Position numbers and translations under genes: made by a program | Notes under the pieces: generated by a model | The model's input: the letters and a program-made list of their open reading frames with translations, nothing else | The model's database searches: none | Told to the model about the DNA's origin: nothing | Origin: Calamus simplicifolius | Lineage: Eukaryota; Streptophyta; Magnoliopsida; Arecales; Arecaceae | DNA length: 64,000 nt | Direction: 5' to 3' | Assembly: GCA_900491605.1 (NCBI GenBank) | Contig: UESW01004827.1 | Location: 175,119-239,118 of the forward strand | Shown here: piece after piece, positions 22,755-34,010 of the stretch | How the letters are laid out: every line of letters starts with the position of its first letter | How positions within the stretch are numbered: the first letter of the stretch is position 1

Positions 22755-22950
22755 TGAAATGGTTTCGGAGCCGACTCGAGAGTATCGGAGTCGACTCGAG
22801 TTTCTGCTGAAACTCAGGAGTCGACCCCTTCTCTGAGCGAGTCGACTCGAGATCGTGTCTGTGCTCTGTGACTTACCCGAGCCGACTCTATGCTTTGCGC
22901 GAGTCGACTCGACGTGGTCCCAAATCGCTTTATTAGGGCACGAGCCGACC
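22755..22950 (+). promoter_or_regulatory. Palindrome cluster upstream of the env-like ORF
   Basis: About eight copies of GAGTCGACTC or its variants (GAGCCGACTC, GAGTCGACCC) lie in less than 200 bp between the pol stop and the env-like ATG. The same motif is dense in U3 of the LTRs of this family. The same arrangement occurs in element D at 61685-61880. A role in controlling the third ORF is an inference. Confidence 0.5.
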
Positions 22951-23055
22951 CATCGATCGATTCTAATCATTCCAAATCATTTCAAAACCCTCCAAAACCC
23001 TTCAAACTTTCCAAAATCTTCCAAAATCCTTAAACAATCATTCCACCTTGATTCA

Positions 23056-24397
23056 ATGGCCCCCAAAACCCGTGGTGCTAGTAGTAGCGGTGCCGGGATG
23101 AAAAGGAAGAAGACCGTGCGTCGACCCGTCCGCGAGCCGACTCCGGACTCTTCGTCTGCTTCCTCTTCGGACGATTCGCCTGCTCCTACTGCCACTACTC
23201 CTCAGGTAGATCACCTTGCGAGTAGAGTCATTACCACAGGAAGGAAGTTTGACTTTGATTTTTTGAGAGAGAGGGATTGCTTGTAGGGTCACAGTTGAAG
23301 GAAATGGGATTTGAAAAGATATGCTCCTTAGACTGTCCTACATACCCAGCATTAGTAAAAGAGTTTTATAGAAATTTGACTAGAGGGGACAATGGTTGGT
23401 CAGCATTGTTAGAGGAGTTGGTTTGAATGTCACTGCCATCATTCTTTCTAAATATTGGACTTACCCCTATCAGGACCTTCCACTTTTGACCCAGAGGATA
23501 GGTCACCTGCCCTCACAGATTATTGAATAGAAATTTTGAGGGATTTGAAGAAGTTTTTGCCAATCAGCTGCCACTGGACTTGAGATTGCTTCATAACATC
23601 TGCAGCAGAATTCTTTTCCCTAAGACAGGCCGTTTTGACTACTTGTCTGAGAGGGATATCTTTGTTATGGATGCTGTAGTTTCAGGCAAGCCAATCAACT
23701 TACCCATTATGATATTATGGTATATAGCTGATTGTGGAAGTAAGAGGAAATCCTGTCTTCCCTACGGTATGATCTTGACTCAGTTATTCAGAAGCCAAGG
23801 AATTGAAATTAGTGATAGTGAGCCCAGGAGAAATTTGAGACATACTGACTACTATTCATTGGCCACTATTCACCGCATGGGCTTCAAGAAAGTTAATGGT
23901 AGTTGGATAAGAAAAGGTCAAGAAGATGTTAGAGCTGAGGACAGAGTTGAAGACATTGGAGCTGAGGTCGAGGTTGGACCTTCTGTTGCTGGACCGTCTG
24001 AGGCAGGACCTAGCATGCATTATTCTCCTCCACCTCAGGCTTCATCTTCTTCTGTGAGATTTTCAGATGAGCAGTTATGTCAACTTAGATCTATGTTTGC
24101 AGAATTTGATAATCAAAGGAAAGATGAAATTGGTCAATTGAGAGAAGATATTAGAGAATTAAAGGAAGACATCATTCAAGACTTGACTTATTTTCATTTT
24201 CTGTTGGTACTCATGTGGATTCACTCAATGCTGAGCTTAAGAAGATATTTGAAAGACTTCAAGGGATAGCTGATGGATCCAATGTGTATCTTGATAGAAC
24301 CAATCAGTTAAGAAGAGATATTGATGCTGCAGTTGATCAAATTCAAGTAACCATGAATGACTTTAACAAATCACAAAAGGATGATATCATGGAATGA
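23056..24397 (+). pseudogene. Env-like third ORF of SIRE element A (broken)
   Basis: An ORF after pol, absent from ordinary copia elements, starts MAPKTRGASSSGAGMKRKK at 23056 and ends DIME-stop at 24397. The N-terminus is basic and Ser/Pro-rich. The core (23523-23900) has RLLHNICSRILFPKTGRFDY, DIFVMDAVVSGKPINLP and LPYGMILTQLFRSQGIEI. It resembles the domain databases call 'putative plant transposon protein'. The tail (about 24063-24360) has a predicted coiled coil (QLREDIRELKEDI). I see no convincing signal peptide or membrane segment, so 'env-like' refers to position only. At least three frameshifts break it (near 23284, 23520 and 24190-24260). A homologue lies in element D. Confidence 0.75.
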
Positions 24398-25110
24398 TTG
24401 GACACTTAAAGAGTTTAATTTTCAAGCGTGTCAAATGATTTTATACTTATCATAGTTTGTATTTCTAGATTTCCTTACTAGATTGTATCTAGGAAGTTTT
24501 GCTTTAATATGACTGTATTTGAACTTTGATGAATTTAAGATTGTGTTACATTTTGATGTAATTTGACATACTTTTGAAGTAATGAGAAAAGTTATGTTCA
24601 TTTCAATTATGAGTACCTTGAATATCCTTGAATGCTTATGTTTAATTTGATATAATTTTGAATATCTCAATACTCAATTGATAACTTAGATGCTGAATGA
24701 ATTCGAATGAATTTAATCAAGTTGATGCTCTGATGCATCTCAACCTTTTTGTTGATTACAAAAAAGGGGGAGAGATTTATATGATTTAATCGTATATGCA
24801 TCATCATATTTAGAGGAAGAGATTTGTTTAAACCTATATATGCTTTTAATTGCCCTAATTAAATAAGGGGGAGAGAATTAAATAAGAAAAAGAAATATAT
24901 GTTTCATATAAGGGGAAGAGATAATTTGAATTTCATAAAGAAAAAGGTTTATTTGCTTAAGTTTTTGAATTTGAAAATTTGAATGAATTATAAAATTGAG
25001 GTTCATAGGGGGAGCTACCTCATTGAGGGGGAGCCTTTCCATGAACACAAAAGTTGATTTTGGTATCATAAATTTTTCAATTTATGCATATACTCAATGT
25101 TTTTGTCATC
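24398..25110 (+). other. 3' untranslated region of element A with repeated purine tracts
   Basis: AT-rich DNA without an ORF holds several G-rich purine tracts of the form AAGGGGGAGAG, near 24764, 24866, 24912, 25012 and 25026. All resemble the true polypurine tract near 25114. Confidence 0.65.
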
Positions 25111-25113
25111 ATC

Positions 25114-25126
25114 AAAAAGGGGAGAT
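25114..25126 (+). other. Polypurine tract of element A
   Basis: AAAAAGGGGAGAT immediately precedes TGTTGAG of the second LTR. Its position marks it as the plus-strand primer site. Confidence 0.8.
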
Positions 25127-26773
25127 TGTTGAGAAATTATTGAAACATAATTGCCCCAACTTATTGATTTTGATGATTTCCAAAAGCCATGAGTATTTTA
25201 AAGAAACAATGAGTTTATCAATCAAATACCTTGAGCTTATTCAATGGACTCTCAATGTTTATTCACTGAGTTTTGAATCAATTGAAAAGAAGTTTCAAGT
25301 TCTATATTTTGAGATTTCAAAAAGAAATTCTTACATTGTATATTTTGTTCTATGATTTCTGAAACATGTCTTGAATTCATGCTTAATGTCATATTTATAG
25401 TTCAAGTCAAAATATTATTTAATTTATTTGGGACGAGTTTAAAGTCAATCAGAACATTTTTCTGATTTTTGTATCGCTCCCGAGCCGACTCAAGGGTTTC
25501 CGAGTCGACTCCCCAAATGTCTGTTTTTAATGTTGTCCTGAGTCGACACTTGAGTTTTCAAGAGTCGACCCCTGAACCTTCGCGAGCCGACTCATGACTG
25601 TGCGAGCCGACTCGACTCAGACAGCAGAAAGGCTCATTTTTTAGCACTTCTCGAGTCGACTCCCCGCATATCGCGAGTCGACCCCTGAAAGTTAGGCGTT
25701 TCTGGAATCGACTGTGCGAGCCGACTCCCACAAAGCTCGAGCCGACTCCACAAAATCTGGACGCGATTTTTCACGATGACACATCAGCTCCAACGGTAAA
25801 ATTTTCAAATAATGGCTATTTTTCTGTGTTTCTAACGGATATATTTTTGCAGAATCTATAAATAGAGGAACTCTTTTCAATCAAAGAGAGGGAAGAAATC
25901 AAAAAGAGAAAAAAGAATATCTTTCAAAAAGAGGGAAAAACAGAGCTTATTGGAAAAATCTTCCAGTTCAAAATAGAGAGATTCAAAAGGAGTAAAATCA
26001 AGAGAGAGTTTCGTGTGCTCCTGATCTACATCTACAAAAGTCAAAGAAATCTCAAAGCAACCAAAGATCAAATCGAAGGATTTCCACCAAAAGAAAAGAA
26101 GAAAAGCTTCATCTCAACTCCAAAGTTTTCAAATGGTCAAGAATCTTGCTGAGGCCTGATTCAACACTTCAAGAGGAGTTAAAGAGGAGAAGGAAGAAAG
26201 CCAAAGCCACAACCATCTGCAATCTTATCAGGCTTTTCTAACCTTTTTTATATATTTCATTTGTATATTTGCTCAAGGGAGCATTACTATATTCAAACTC
26301 TGTCATTTTGATTGCTTGCTGATTCAATCAGTGGATTGAATCAGTGGAGGTTATTTACCTCGTTGTAAGCCGGAGTGCTTGGCTTGGGTTAGTTGTGAGC
26401 CCGTGAAAACAACGTGTAGGGTTTTGTGCTGGTAAGCCCGAGTAAAACCGCTGGGTTCGTTGTGCACCCGGGAAAACAACAAGTTTGAGTTGTGAGCTTG
26501 GAAAACAACTCGGCTGTAATCTAGAGAGATTATAGTGTGGACCCAAGTGAATCTTGGGAGTGGACGTAGGTGTTGGTTACACCGAACCACTATAAAATCT
26601 TGTGTTTGCCGTGCTATATTTCTCTCTCTATCTCTCTTTATTATTGCTTGTGTATTGATTTTTAGCCTCTCACTTGCACATTTTGCTAACTAATCAACTA
26701 AAGTTAAAAAGACTTAAATTTTTAAGAACCCAATTCACCCCCCCCCCCTCTTGGGTTGCCATCTGGGCCAACA
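25127..26773 (+). repeat. LTR 2 of copia complex, shared by A and B
   Basis: It begins TGTTGAGAAATTATTG and ends CATCTGGGCCAACA. It is closely similar to LTR 1, differing mainly by small indels. It serves as 3' LTR of A and, because a primer site and gag follow directly, also as 5' LTR of partial copy B. Its TATA box is at 25857-25864. Confidence 0.92.
25857..25864 (+). promoter_or_regulatory. TATA box of copia LTR 2
   Basis: AGAATCTATAAATAGAGGAA is conserved with the other LTRs. Here it lies in front of the partial interior B. Confidence 0.65.
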
Positions 26774-29017
26774 ATTGGTATCAGAGCAAGTGCTCATTTA
26801 GATTTGATCTCACGATCAAGGGCTAAAGATCCATATGGTAACACAAGTTGGTTCATGTTTTGCTGAAGGTCATTCTACGAATTGACCTCCTTTATTTAAT
26901 GGAACCAACTATTCATATTGGAAAGCTAGAATGAGGATATTCATTCAAGCTTCTGACTATGAATTGTGGGGTGTAATAATTAATGGACCTAGTACACCCA
27001 CACATGTATTGATGGCATTCTTGTTCCTAAGCCCGAAAGGGATTGGAATGACAATGATAGGAAAATGGCACAATTAAATGCTAAAGCCATTAACATTTTA
27101 TATTGTTCCTTAGACTCAAATGAATTCAACCGAATCTCAACATGTAATTCCGTAAAAGAAATTTGGGATAGGTTGGAAATTACCATGAAGGAACAAACCA
27201 AGTAAGGAATCAAAAATAAATATTTTTGGTTCATAAATATGAATTGTTTACAATGGAACAAACTGAAACCATCACATGCATGTTCACTAGATTCACTGAT
27301 ATTGTAATGGTTTAAAAGTCTTGGTAGAATTTATTCTAATGCTGATCTTGTGCGAAAATTCTTAGGTCACTACCAAGATCGTGGGAAGAGAAAGTCACTG
27401 CTATCCAAGAAGCAAAGGACCTCAATGCACTTACCTTTAGAGGAGCTTCTAGGATCCCTAATGACCCACGAGCTGACAATGAAGCAGCATGTTGAGGAGG
27501 AAACAAAAAGAAGGAAAACATTGCCCTCAAACTGCAAATTGGAAGAGAGCAGCAGTGAAAGTGATGATGAAGATGATGAAGAAACTGCTCTCTTGGCCAA
27601 AAAATTCAGAAAGTTTATGAGAAAAAGGTCCTTCCATAAAAAGAAATTTGGAGCAAGAATTAAGGAGAAAAGGATAAGAAAAGGACAAGGAGAAAGAAAA
27701 AGAGAAAGAGCCCTTAGTTTGCTATGAGTGTAAAAACCAGGGCACTTTAGATATGATTGTCCTTTGCTGAAAAAGGCCTACAAGAAAAGAAGAAAGCCTA
27801 ATGGCAACTTGGACTGACAGTGAAGAGTCTTCTTCCGAAGAAGAAGAACAAAAAGGAAGTTGCAATGTTTGTTCATGGCGGACGACAACAAAGAGGTAAG
27901 TTCCAAAACCCCCGATGATGAATTTACATTTGATGAAATGTTTGAAGCTTTCATGAATTGATGATTGATTTCAACTTTGAAAAAGAAACATAATCCTTGA
28001 AAACTAAAACTTAAATTTAATTAAAGAGAAAAATGAATTAAATCTTATAGTTAAAGATGTAAAGATAAAATGGAAACACTTCTTAATGAAAAGAATGATT
28101 GTGTTCACAAGGTTGATTGGTGAAATCTGAAAATGAAAAACAAATGAAAGAAAAAGAATCAATCTCTAATGAAAATGATTTTCTTAAGAAAGATGTTAAA
28201 AAGTATAAAGACATTGTTGAGAAATTTACTCTAAGCTCAACCAAACTAAATATGATTTTAGATAGTCAAAAAGTAGTTTTTGACAAAGCTGGTTTAGGGT
28301 ATAACATATTTAGAAAACAAAAATCATTGAAAAATATTTTTGTAAAAGCTAATCAAAGCAATATTACTTGTTTTAAATGTAATCAAAAGGGACATAAATC
28401 TTTTGAGTGCAAAACAATAAGTAATAATGAAAAATTAAACTCCAAAGGAAAGAAAATTTGGGTTCCGAACGGAATAATTTTTGTTGCTACTAACCATGAA
28501 GGACCCAAGAAAGCTTGGGTACCTAAACATAAAGTTTAAATTATGTTGCAGGAATGTCTTGTAGCCAAAAGATCAAAGAAAAAGTGGTACCTTGATAGTG
28601 GCGCTCAAGACATATGACGGGTGACAAAGATGAATTCATCACCCTGGAAGAAAGAAAGGTGGAGTTGTGATGTTTGGTGATAACGGTAAAGGTCAAATTA
28701 TGGGCCTTGGTAAAGTTCGCATAACTCCATCTATATTTATCGATAATGTACTTTATGTTGATGGTTTAAAGCACAATTTAATTAGTATAAGCCAACTATG
28801 TGATAAGAACTTTAATGTTTCATTTAAATCTTCTATTTGCATAGTATCTGATTCCATTAATGATAACATTATTTTTACTGGTTATAGACATGGCAATGTG
28901 TACTTAGTTGACTTAGACAAAATTATCTGAAAGTAGTCATTGCCTAATTGCTGACAATGCTAACATAAATGATTGGATGGTTATGGCATCGTAGATTAGG
29001 TCATGCAAGCACACACC
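26774..29017 (+). pseudogene. Partial second copia interior B: gag to start of integrase
   Basis: A primer site (26776-26787) is followed by a gag closely similar to that of A, starting at the ATG near 26836. An in-frame TGA replaces an Arg codon in the motif TNRPPLFNG. The conserved gag block EELLGSLMTHELTMKQH (27437-27490), the second knuckle CFKCNQKGHKSFECK (near 28370), protease (YLDSG near 28588, with a lost base just after it) and the linker YVDGLKHNLISISQLCDKN are present. The copy stops inside the pre-integrase motif WHRRLGHASTHL, where LTR 3 begins. Integrase, RT, RNase H and env-like ORF are absent. Confidence 0.87.
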
Positions 29018-30665
29018 TGTTGAGAATTATTGAAACTTAATTGCCCCAACTTATTGATTTTGATGATTTCCAAAAGCATTGCTTTAGTTTCTAAAAGGCT
29101 ATGAACATGATAAGTCAATCAATGAATTATTCTTGCTATGAGCAATTTCAAATGAAAACTATGAACTATTAAAAATGTAATGAGTTTCTTGAATCAATTG
29201 AATATATGTTTCAGTGAGCTATACTATGAATTCAAAATGATTTTATATATCAATCTTTTAAAGATCAATGACTTAATGAGAATGCTTTGAAATTGAGCTT
29301 TACTGTTAAAACAACATTATCTAAGTCAAATTTATAATTCAAAGTTGGTTGGGATGATTTTCAAAGCAAATCAGAATGTTTTCTGATTTTTGTATCAGTC
29401 CCGAGCCGACTCGAGAGTTTCCGAGTCGACTCCTGAACTTTCTCGAGCCGACTCGTGACTGAGCGAGCCGACTCGACTCAGACGGCAGAAAGACTCATTT
29501 TTGAGTGCTTCTCGAGTCGACTCCCAGCTTTTCGCGAGTCGACTCCTGGAAGTCAAGAGTCGACTCCCAGATTTTCACGAGTCGACCCTGAAAACTCATT
29601 TTTTGGTGCGTTCTGGATTCGACTGCTCGAGCCGACTGCACAGTCCCGAGCCGACTCCCCGAATTCTGGGCGGAAATTTTTTGAGTTGACACATCAGCTC
29701 CAACGGATATATTTTTGAATAACGGCTATTTTTCTTTGTTTCTAACGGCTATATTGTTTCAGAATCTATAAATAGAGGAGCCATTCAACAAAGAAAGAAG
29801 AGAGAAGATCTATATTGAGAATCATTCAGTAAGAAATTCAAAAGAGGGAAAAACAGAGTGTTATTAGAAAAATCGTTTTGTTTAAGAAGAAAGATTCAAA
29901 AGGAGTGAAATCCAAGAGTAAGATTCGTGCACTCCAGAGTCACCTTCTACAAAAGATTCAAGAGGAGATCCCAACACTTTCAAGAGCAAATCAAAGATCT
30001 TCCACATTCAAAGAAAAGGGAGAAAAAGCTTCAACCCAACTCCAAAGCTCAAATCTGTGGAGAATCGGTGCCGAGGCCTGATTCAACATCAAGAGGAGTT
30101 GAAGGAAGGAATCCAAAGAAGCCAAGCCAGCTCTCAAGCTTTATATATTCAGGCTTTTCTAAACTCAATTTTTATTTTGAAATATCTGCTCAAAAAGGAG
30201 CTGCTTGTAATTAAAACTCATTTTATTTGGTTGAATCTAGTTTAATCTGAGGGATTAAACTAGAGGAGGTTGTTAAACCTCGGTACAAGCTAGGTTTAGC
30301 TTGTGTTAGGGTTTGGTGCCGGTGAGCCCGTGTAAAATCGGCTGGGTTCGTTGTGATCCCGGAAAAACAACAAGTTTGAGTTGTGAACTTGGAAAACAAC
30401 TCGGCTGTAATCTAGAGAGATTATAGTGTGGACCCAAGTGAGTCTTGGGAGTGGACGTAGGTGTTGGTTGCACCGAACCACTATAAAAATATCTTGTGTT
30501 TGCCGTGTCTAATTGTCTCTTCTCTATCTCTCATATACTTGTGTTTGTGCTTTGCTTATTAGTTAATCCTTTCACTTGCACATCTCAGTTTAAATTGCTT
30601 AAAAGTCTTAAATTTTTTAAGAACCCAATTCACCCCCCCCTCTTGGGTTGCCATCTGGGCCAACA
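29018..30665 (+). repeat. LTR 3 of copia complex (diverged subtype)
   Basis: It has the same termini (TGTTGAG...GGGCCAACA), a TATA box at 29767-29774 and the same palindrome-rich U3, but is clearly more diverged from LTRs 1 and 2 than these are from each other. Its 5' border cuts B inside the integrase region. Its 3' border abuts Tat element 2. The flanking 5-mers (ACACC and CTGAC) do not match, so it is not a simple solo LTR. Confidence 0.88.
29767..29774 (+). promoter_or_regulatory. TATA box of copia LTR 3
   Basis: AGAATCTATAAATAGAGGAG matches the TATA context of the other LTRs. Transcripts from it would read into the antisense strand of Tat element 2. Confidence 0.6.
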
Positions 30666-31019
30666 CTGACCTAAGTCGGCATTTTGTAAACATTCACTAA
30701 GTAATAAAAACGATAACTTTTCTTGAAATTTTGTGTCTTAAAGACTCTCCGAATACTTAGTTCAAAGTAGTGCGTCCTATACTTAGTTCGCATTTGTAGG
30801 ATCCCTGATAGGGCTGCACTAGTCCTGGTAGGGTCATAGTACTGTCCGTTCACCATGAGCAAGTTCAAGACTTAGTTGTAGTATGGGAGCGGATCCCGAG
30901 GAAAGTGTTGAGGCCAGCTCTAGAATTTGCCTTTGTGAAAACTTGAGGTTGGCCCCAGGGCGTTGGTCTTGCAATAGGCATGTGGCGCCAATTTGCAGCA
31001 GGGCCTCCACATCGACCGA

Positions 31020-31640
31020 GGTCAATCTTTGGGTGCTGAGCTGGAGCCAGTCTTTAGTGCCGAGCTAGCCTCGAGCTTTAGGTGTCGACCGAAGCCGGGC
31101 TTAGGTGCCGAGATGGCCTTGGGCTTTAGGTGCCGACCGAAGTCAGGCTTTGGGTGCCGACCGAAGCCGGGCTTTGGTGCCGAGCTAGCCTCGAGCTTTA
31201 GGTGCCGATTGGAGTCGCGGGCTTTAGTGTCGAGCTGGCCTCGGGCTTCAGTGCCGAGCTGGAGTTGGTCTTCAGTGCTAAGCTAGAGCCAGTCTTCAGT
31301 GCCGAGCTGGCCTCGGGCTTCAGGTGCTGACCAGAGCCGAGCTTTAGTATCGAGCTAGCCTTGGGCTTTAGGTACCAACCAGAGTCGGGCTTCAGTATCA
31401 AGCTGGCCTCGGGCTTTAGGTGCCAATCGGGGTCAGGCTTTAGGTGCCGATCGGAATTGGGCTTCAGTGCCGAGCTGGCCTCGGGCTTTAGATACCGACC
31501 GGAGCCAGGCTTTAGGTGCCGACCGGGGTTAGGCTTTTGGTGCCGACCAAAGCCGAGCTTTGGTACCGAGCTGGCCTTGAGCTTTAGGTGCCGATCGGAG
31601 TCAGACTTCAGTGCCGAGCTGGCCTCGGGCTTTAGATTGA
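31020..31640. repeat. Short tandem array of Tat element 2
   Basis: Imperfect repeats built from GCCGAGCTGGCCTCGGGCTT and TTAGGTGCCGACCGGAGCC alternate with units of roughly 25-30 bp. They correspond in position to the 3' untranslated arrays of Tat elements but differ in sequence from the 140-bp array of element 1. Open frames through the array are by-products. Confidence 0.82.
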
Positions 31641-31776
31641 AAGGATGAGATACTTGAACATATCTTTATTAGCCAAAAGGGTGAGTTATTCAAGCTCATG
31701 AAAGAATGAAGTACTTAAATTTACAATCAGATATTGGTGTACATTACTGATATAACCAACGAAGGTTGTCCGAGTT

Positions 31777-33440
31777 TTAGGTGCGGGGGAGTGGCTTCCT
31801 ATCAAGTCTTGCTAGGATGAAACTAGCTCCACTCTCCTGGGAATTCGATGCACCGTCCATGTGGAGGATCCAATCTTCTCTCCCCGCCTCGGTTGTGATG
31901 CTTGCGGGTGCCGATTGGGGCTCCTCTGATTGCTCCTCGGTCCAAGTACACTCGACCAAGAAATCAGCTAAGACCTCGGACTTCATGGCCGATCTCGACT
32001 GAAACGATAGGTTAAACTCTTCCGGCTTGATGGTCCACTTCGCCAGCCAATCGAAGGTGTCAGGATGAGATAGTATCGCTCTGAGCGGCTGGTCCGTGAG
32101 CACCATGTTCGTGTGGGCTTAGAAGTACGGCCTGAGATACTGAGCAGAGACGATCAGAGCAAAAATAATCTTTTCGATTTTGAAATACCTAGTCTCCGCA
32201 TTATAGAGCACCTTGCTGGTATAGTAAACCGGCCTCTGCGCTCCGTCAATGTCAACATGGACGAGCACAGAGCTGACTACCTTGGGGGAAGCTGCGAGGT
32301 AGAGGAAGAGATCCTCTCCCTCCCTCGGCTTAGACAGCAATGGTGGAGTAGATAGGAACTCCTTCAGCTCTTCAAAAGATTTCTGGCACTCCCTTGTCCA
32401 CTTGAAACTGTTGACCTTGCGCAGGGCCTTGAAGAAAAGTAGGCATCTCTTCACTGACTTGGACAGGAAGCGACTCAGAGCTGCTACACTCTCGATTAGA
32501 CACTCCACCCCTTCTTGTTGGCGGGGGGCCTCATGTCGAGGATGACTTGGATCTTGTTGGGGTTCGCCTTGATCCCCCGCTGGATCACCATGAACCCTAG
32601 GAACTTGCCCACTGTAACCCTAAAAGCGCACTTCGAGGGTTTAGCCTCATCTGGAATCAGCAGAGATTGCCGAAGGTCTCCGCTAGGTCAGCAACATGGT
32701 ATTGGTGTGGGTACTCTTGGTCAACATATCATCCATGTACACTTTCATGTTGCATCCAATTTGGTCCTCAAAGCCCTTGCTCATCAGCCTTTGGTAAGTG
32801 GCACCTGCATTCTTCAATCCGAAGGGCATTATCTTGTAACAGTAGATACCCTTCTCGGTCATGAATGAAGTAGCCTCCTCGTCCGCTGGATCCATCTTGA
32901 TTTGGTTGTACCCTGAGAAAGTATCCATGAAGCTGAGGGTCTTGTGGCCAGATGTGGCGTCCACCAACTTATCGATCCGAGGCAGTGGGAAGCTGTCTTT
33001 TGGGCATGCCTTGCAAACCATTACCATATTAGCTAGCCAATCTAGATAGTGCACCTCCTGGATATGGCCGGCGGCAACTAGCTTGCGGACCTCTTTATCA
33101 ATGGCTTTTTGCCGATCGGGGGCAAAACTTCTCTTCTTCTGTCGGATAGGCCGACATCCTGGGTTGATGTTGAGCTTATGGGTGATTATCTCTATAGGTA
33201 TGCCTAGCATGTTAGACGCTGACCAAGCGAAGATGTCCGAGTTGGCTCGCAGGAAGGCAAGGAGTTGGTCTCGCATTTCCTCGAGAAGAAGAGCTCCTAC
33301 TTGGATCATTCTTATCGGATCCTCCCCAAGCGGGAAGGTCAACAAATGCTCGTCTGGCTCCCCCCTTATTTTCGAGTCTCTAGGGTTGAGTGGCTCGGGC
33401 GTTGGCGGGGCTGGCACCTCCCGCAGACTAGGAGCCATGT
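31777..33440 (-). pseudogene. Reverse transcriptase-RNase H of Tat element 2 (broken)
   Basis: A long frame (33438-32683) holds the RT: DIFAWSASNMLGIPIEII, SFAPDRQKAIDKEVRKL, DTFSGYNQIKMDPADEEA, MPFGLKNAGATYQRLM and the catalytic YMDDML. The part carrying the RICVDF-type motif is missing: MVMVCK runs straight into CPKDSFPLPRI, a small in-frame deletion. RNase H follows in 32508-31777 (RPVYYTSKVLYNAETRY, LRAILSHPDTF, FNLSFQSRSAMK). The frame ends in the first motif of the second RNase H (WILHMDGASNS). It is non-functional through deletion and lack of integrase. Confidence 0.85.
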
Positions 33441-33591
33441 GCTAGCAGAAAGGCACCGGGTTGTGCTCCCCCCACATCTCTCCAATTCCCTTATCAGTGG
33501 GAAATCTCACAAGTAGCCTCTTGGTAGAGATGATGGCGTCTAAGAGATTCAAGCCGGGTCTTCCGAGGATGGCATTGTAGGCCAAGGGGAC

Positions 33592-33840
33592 TCAGACAAC
33601 CAGGAACTTCATGAGGATAGTGCTCTGACATGGCGGCATCCCAGCTATGACCGAGAGGGTGATCTCTCCCTCCACCTTCACAAAGTCTCCAGTGAAGCCC
33701 ATTAAGGGCGTAGTCATAGACTGAAGGAAGCCAGAGGACATGTTCATTCGAACAAAGGCATCGTAACTAAGAATGTCGGCTAAACTTCTACTGTCAACCA
33801 AAATTCTCTTTATAAGATATTTTGCGATCGTCATGGACAC
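33592..33840 (-). pseudogene. Protease of Tat element 2, active site mutated
   Basis: The retropepsin motif reads RILVDSRSLADILSYDAF, so the invariant Gly of Asp-Ser-Gly is replaced by Arg (codon 33787-33789, minus strand). MGFTGDFVKVEGEI follows. A stop near 33591 breaks the frame before the C-terminal part, which continues to about 33490 in the same direction. It is dead by the same logic as the Tat element 1 protease, through a different residue. Confidence 0.8.
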
Positions 33841-34010
33841 GACGATGCTATCATCATTATTATTAATTACCCTTTAGGTCTCTTTTAGAAAAGGAAATTA
33901 CAGAGTCTAACCCCTCATCCCCCCATCCCCCATGGCCTCTTGGAAGCACCGCCTGCCCCCCAGGAGATCATGGCCGCCATCTTCTCAGTCGGGGTGTTGT
34001 TGACATCGAT

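Larger units (their letters stand above)
16162..26773 (+). mobile_element. SIRE-type Ty1/copia retrotransposon A (LTR to LTR)
   Basis: Two closely similar 1.64 kb LTRs (TGTTGAG...CCAACA) bound an interior with, in order, a tRNA-iMet primer site, gag with two zinc knuckles, protease, integrase, reverse transcriptase, RNase H, an extra env-like ORF and a polypurine tract. PR-INT-RT-RH order is copia. The long LTRs, two-knuckle gag and third ORF point to the SIRE/Maximus lineage. Total length of 10.6 kb is usual for it. Left flank is GGAAG; the right flank is the primer site of another copy, so no target duplication exists. Frameshifts throughout make it non-autonomous. Confidence 0.92.

Noticed and set aside
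16157..30670. Target-site duplication around the whole copia complex
   Set aside because: GGAAG on the left and CTGAC on the right do not match.
31020..31640. Open frames within the repeat near the left end of Tat element 2
   Set aside because: Artefacts of the short GC-rich tandem unit, running on both strands.
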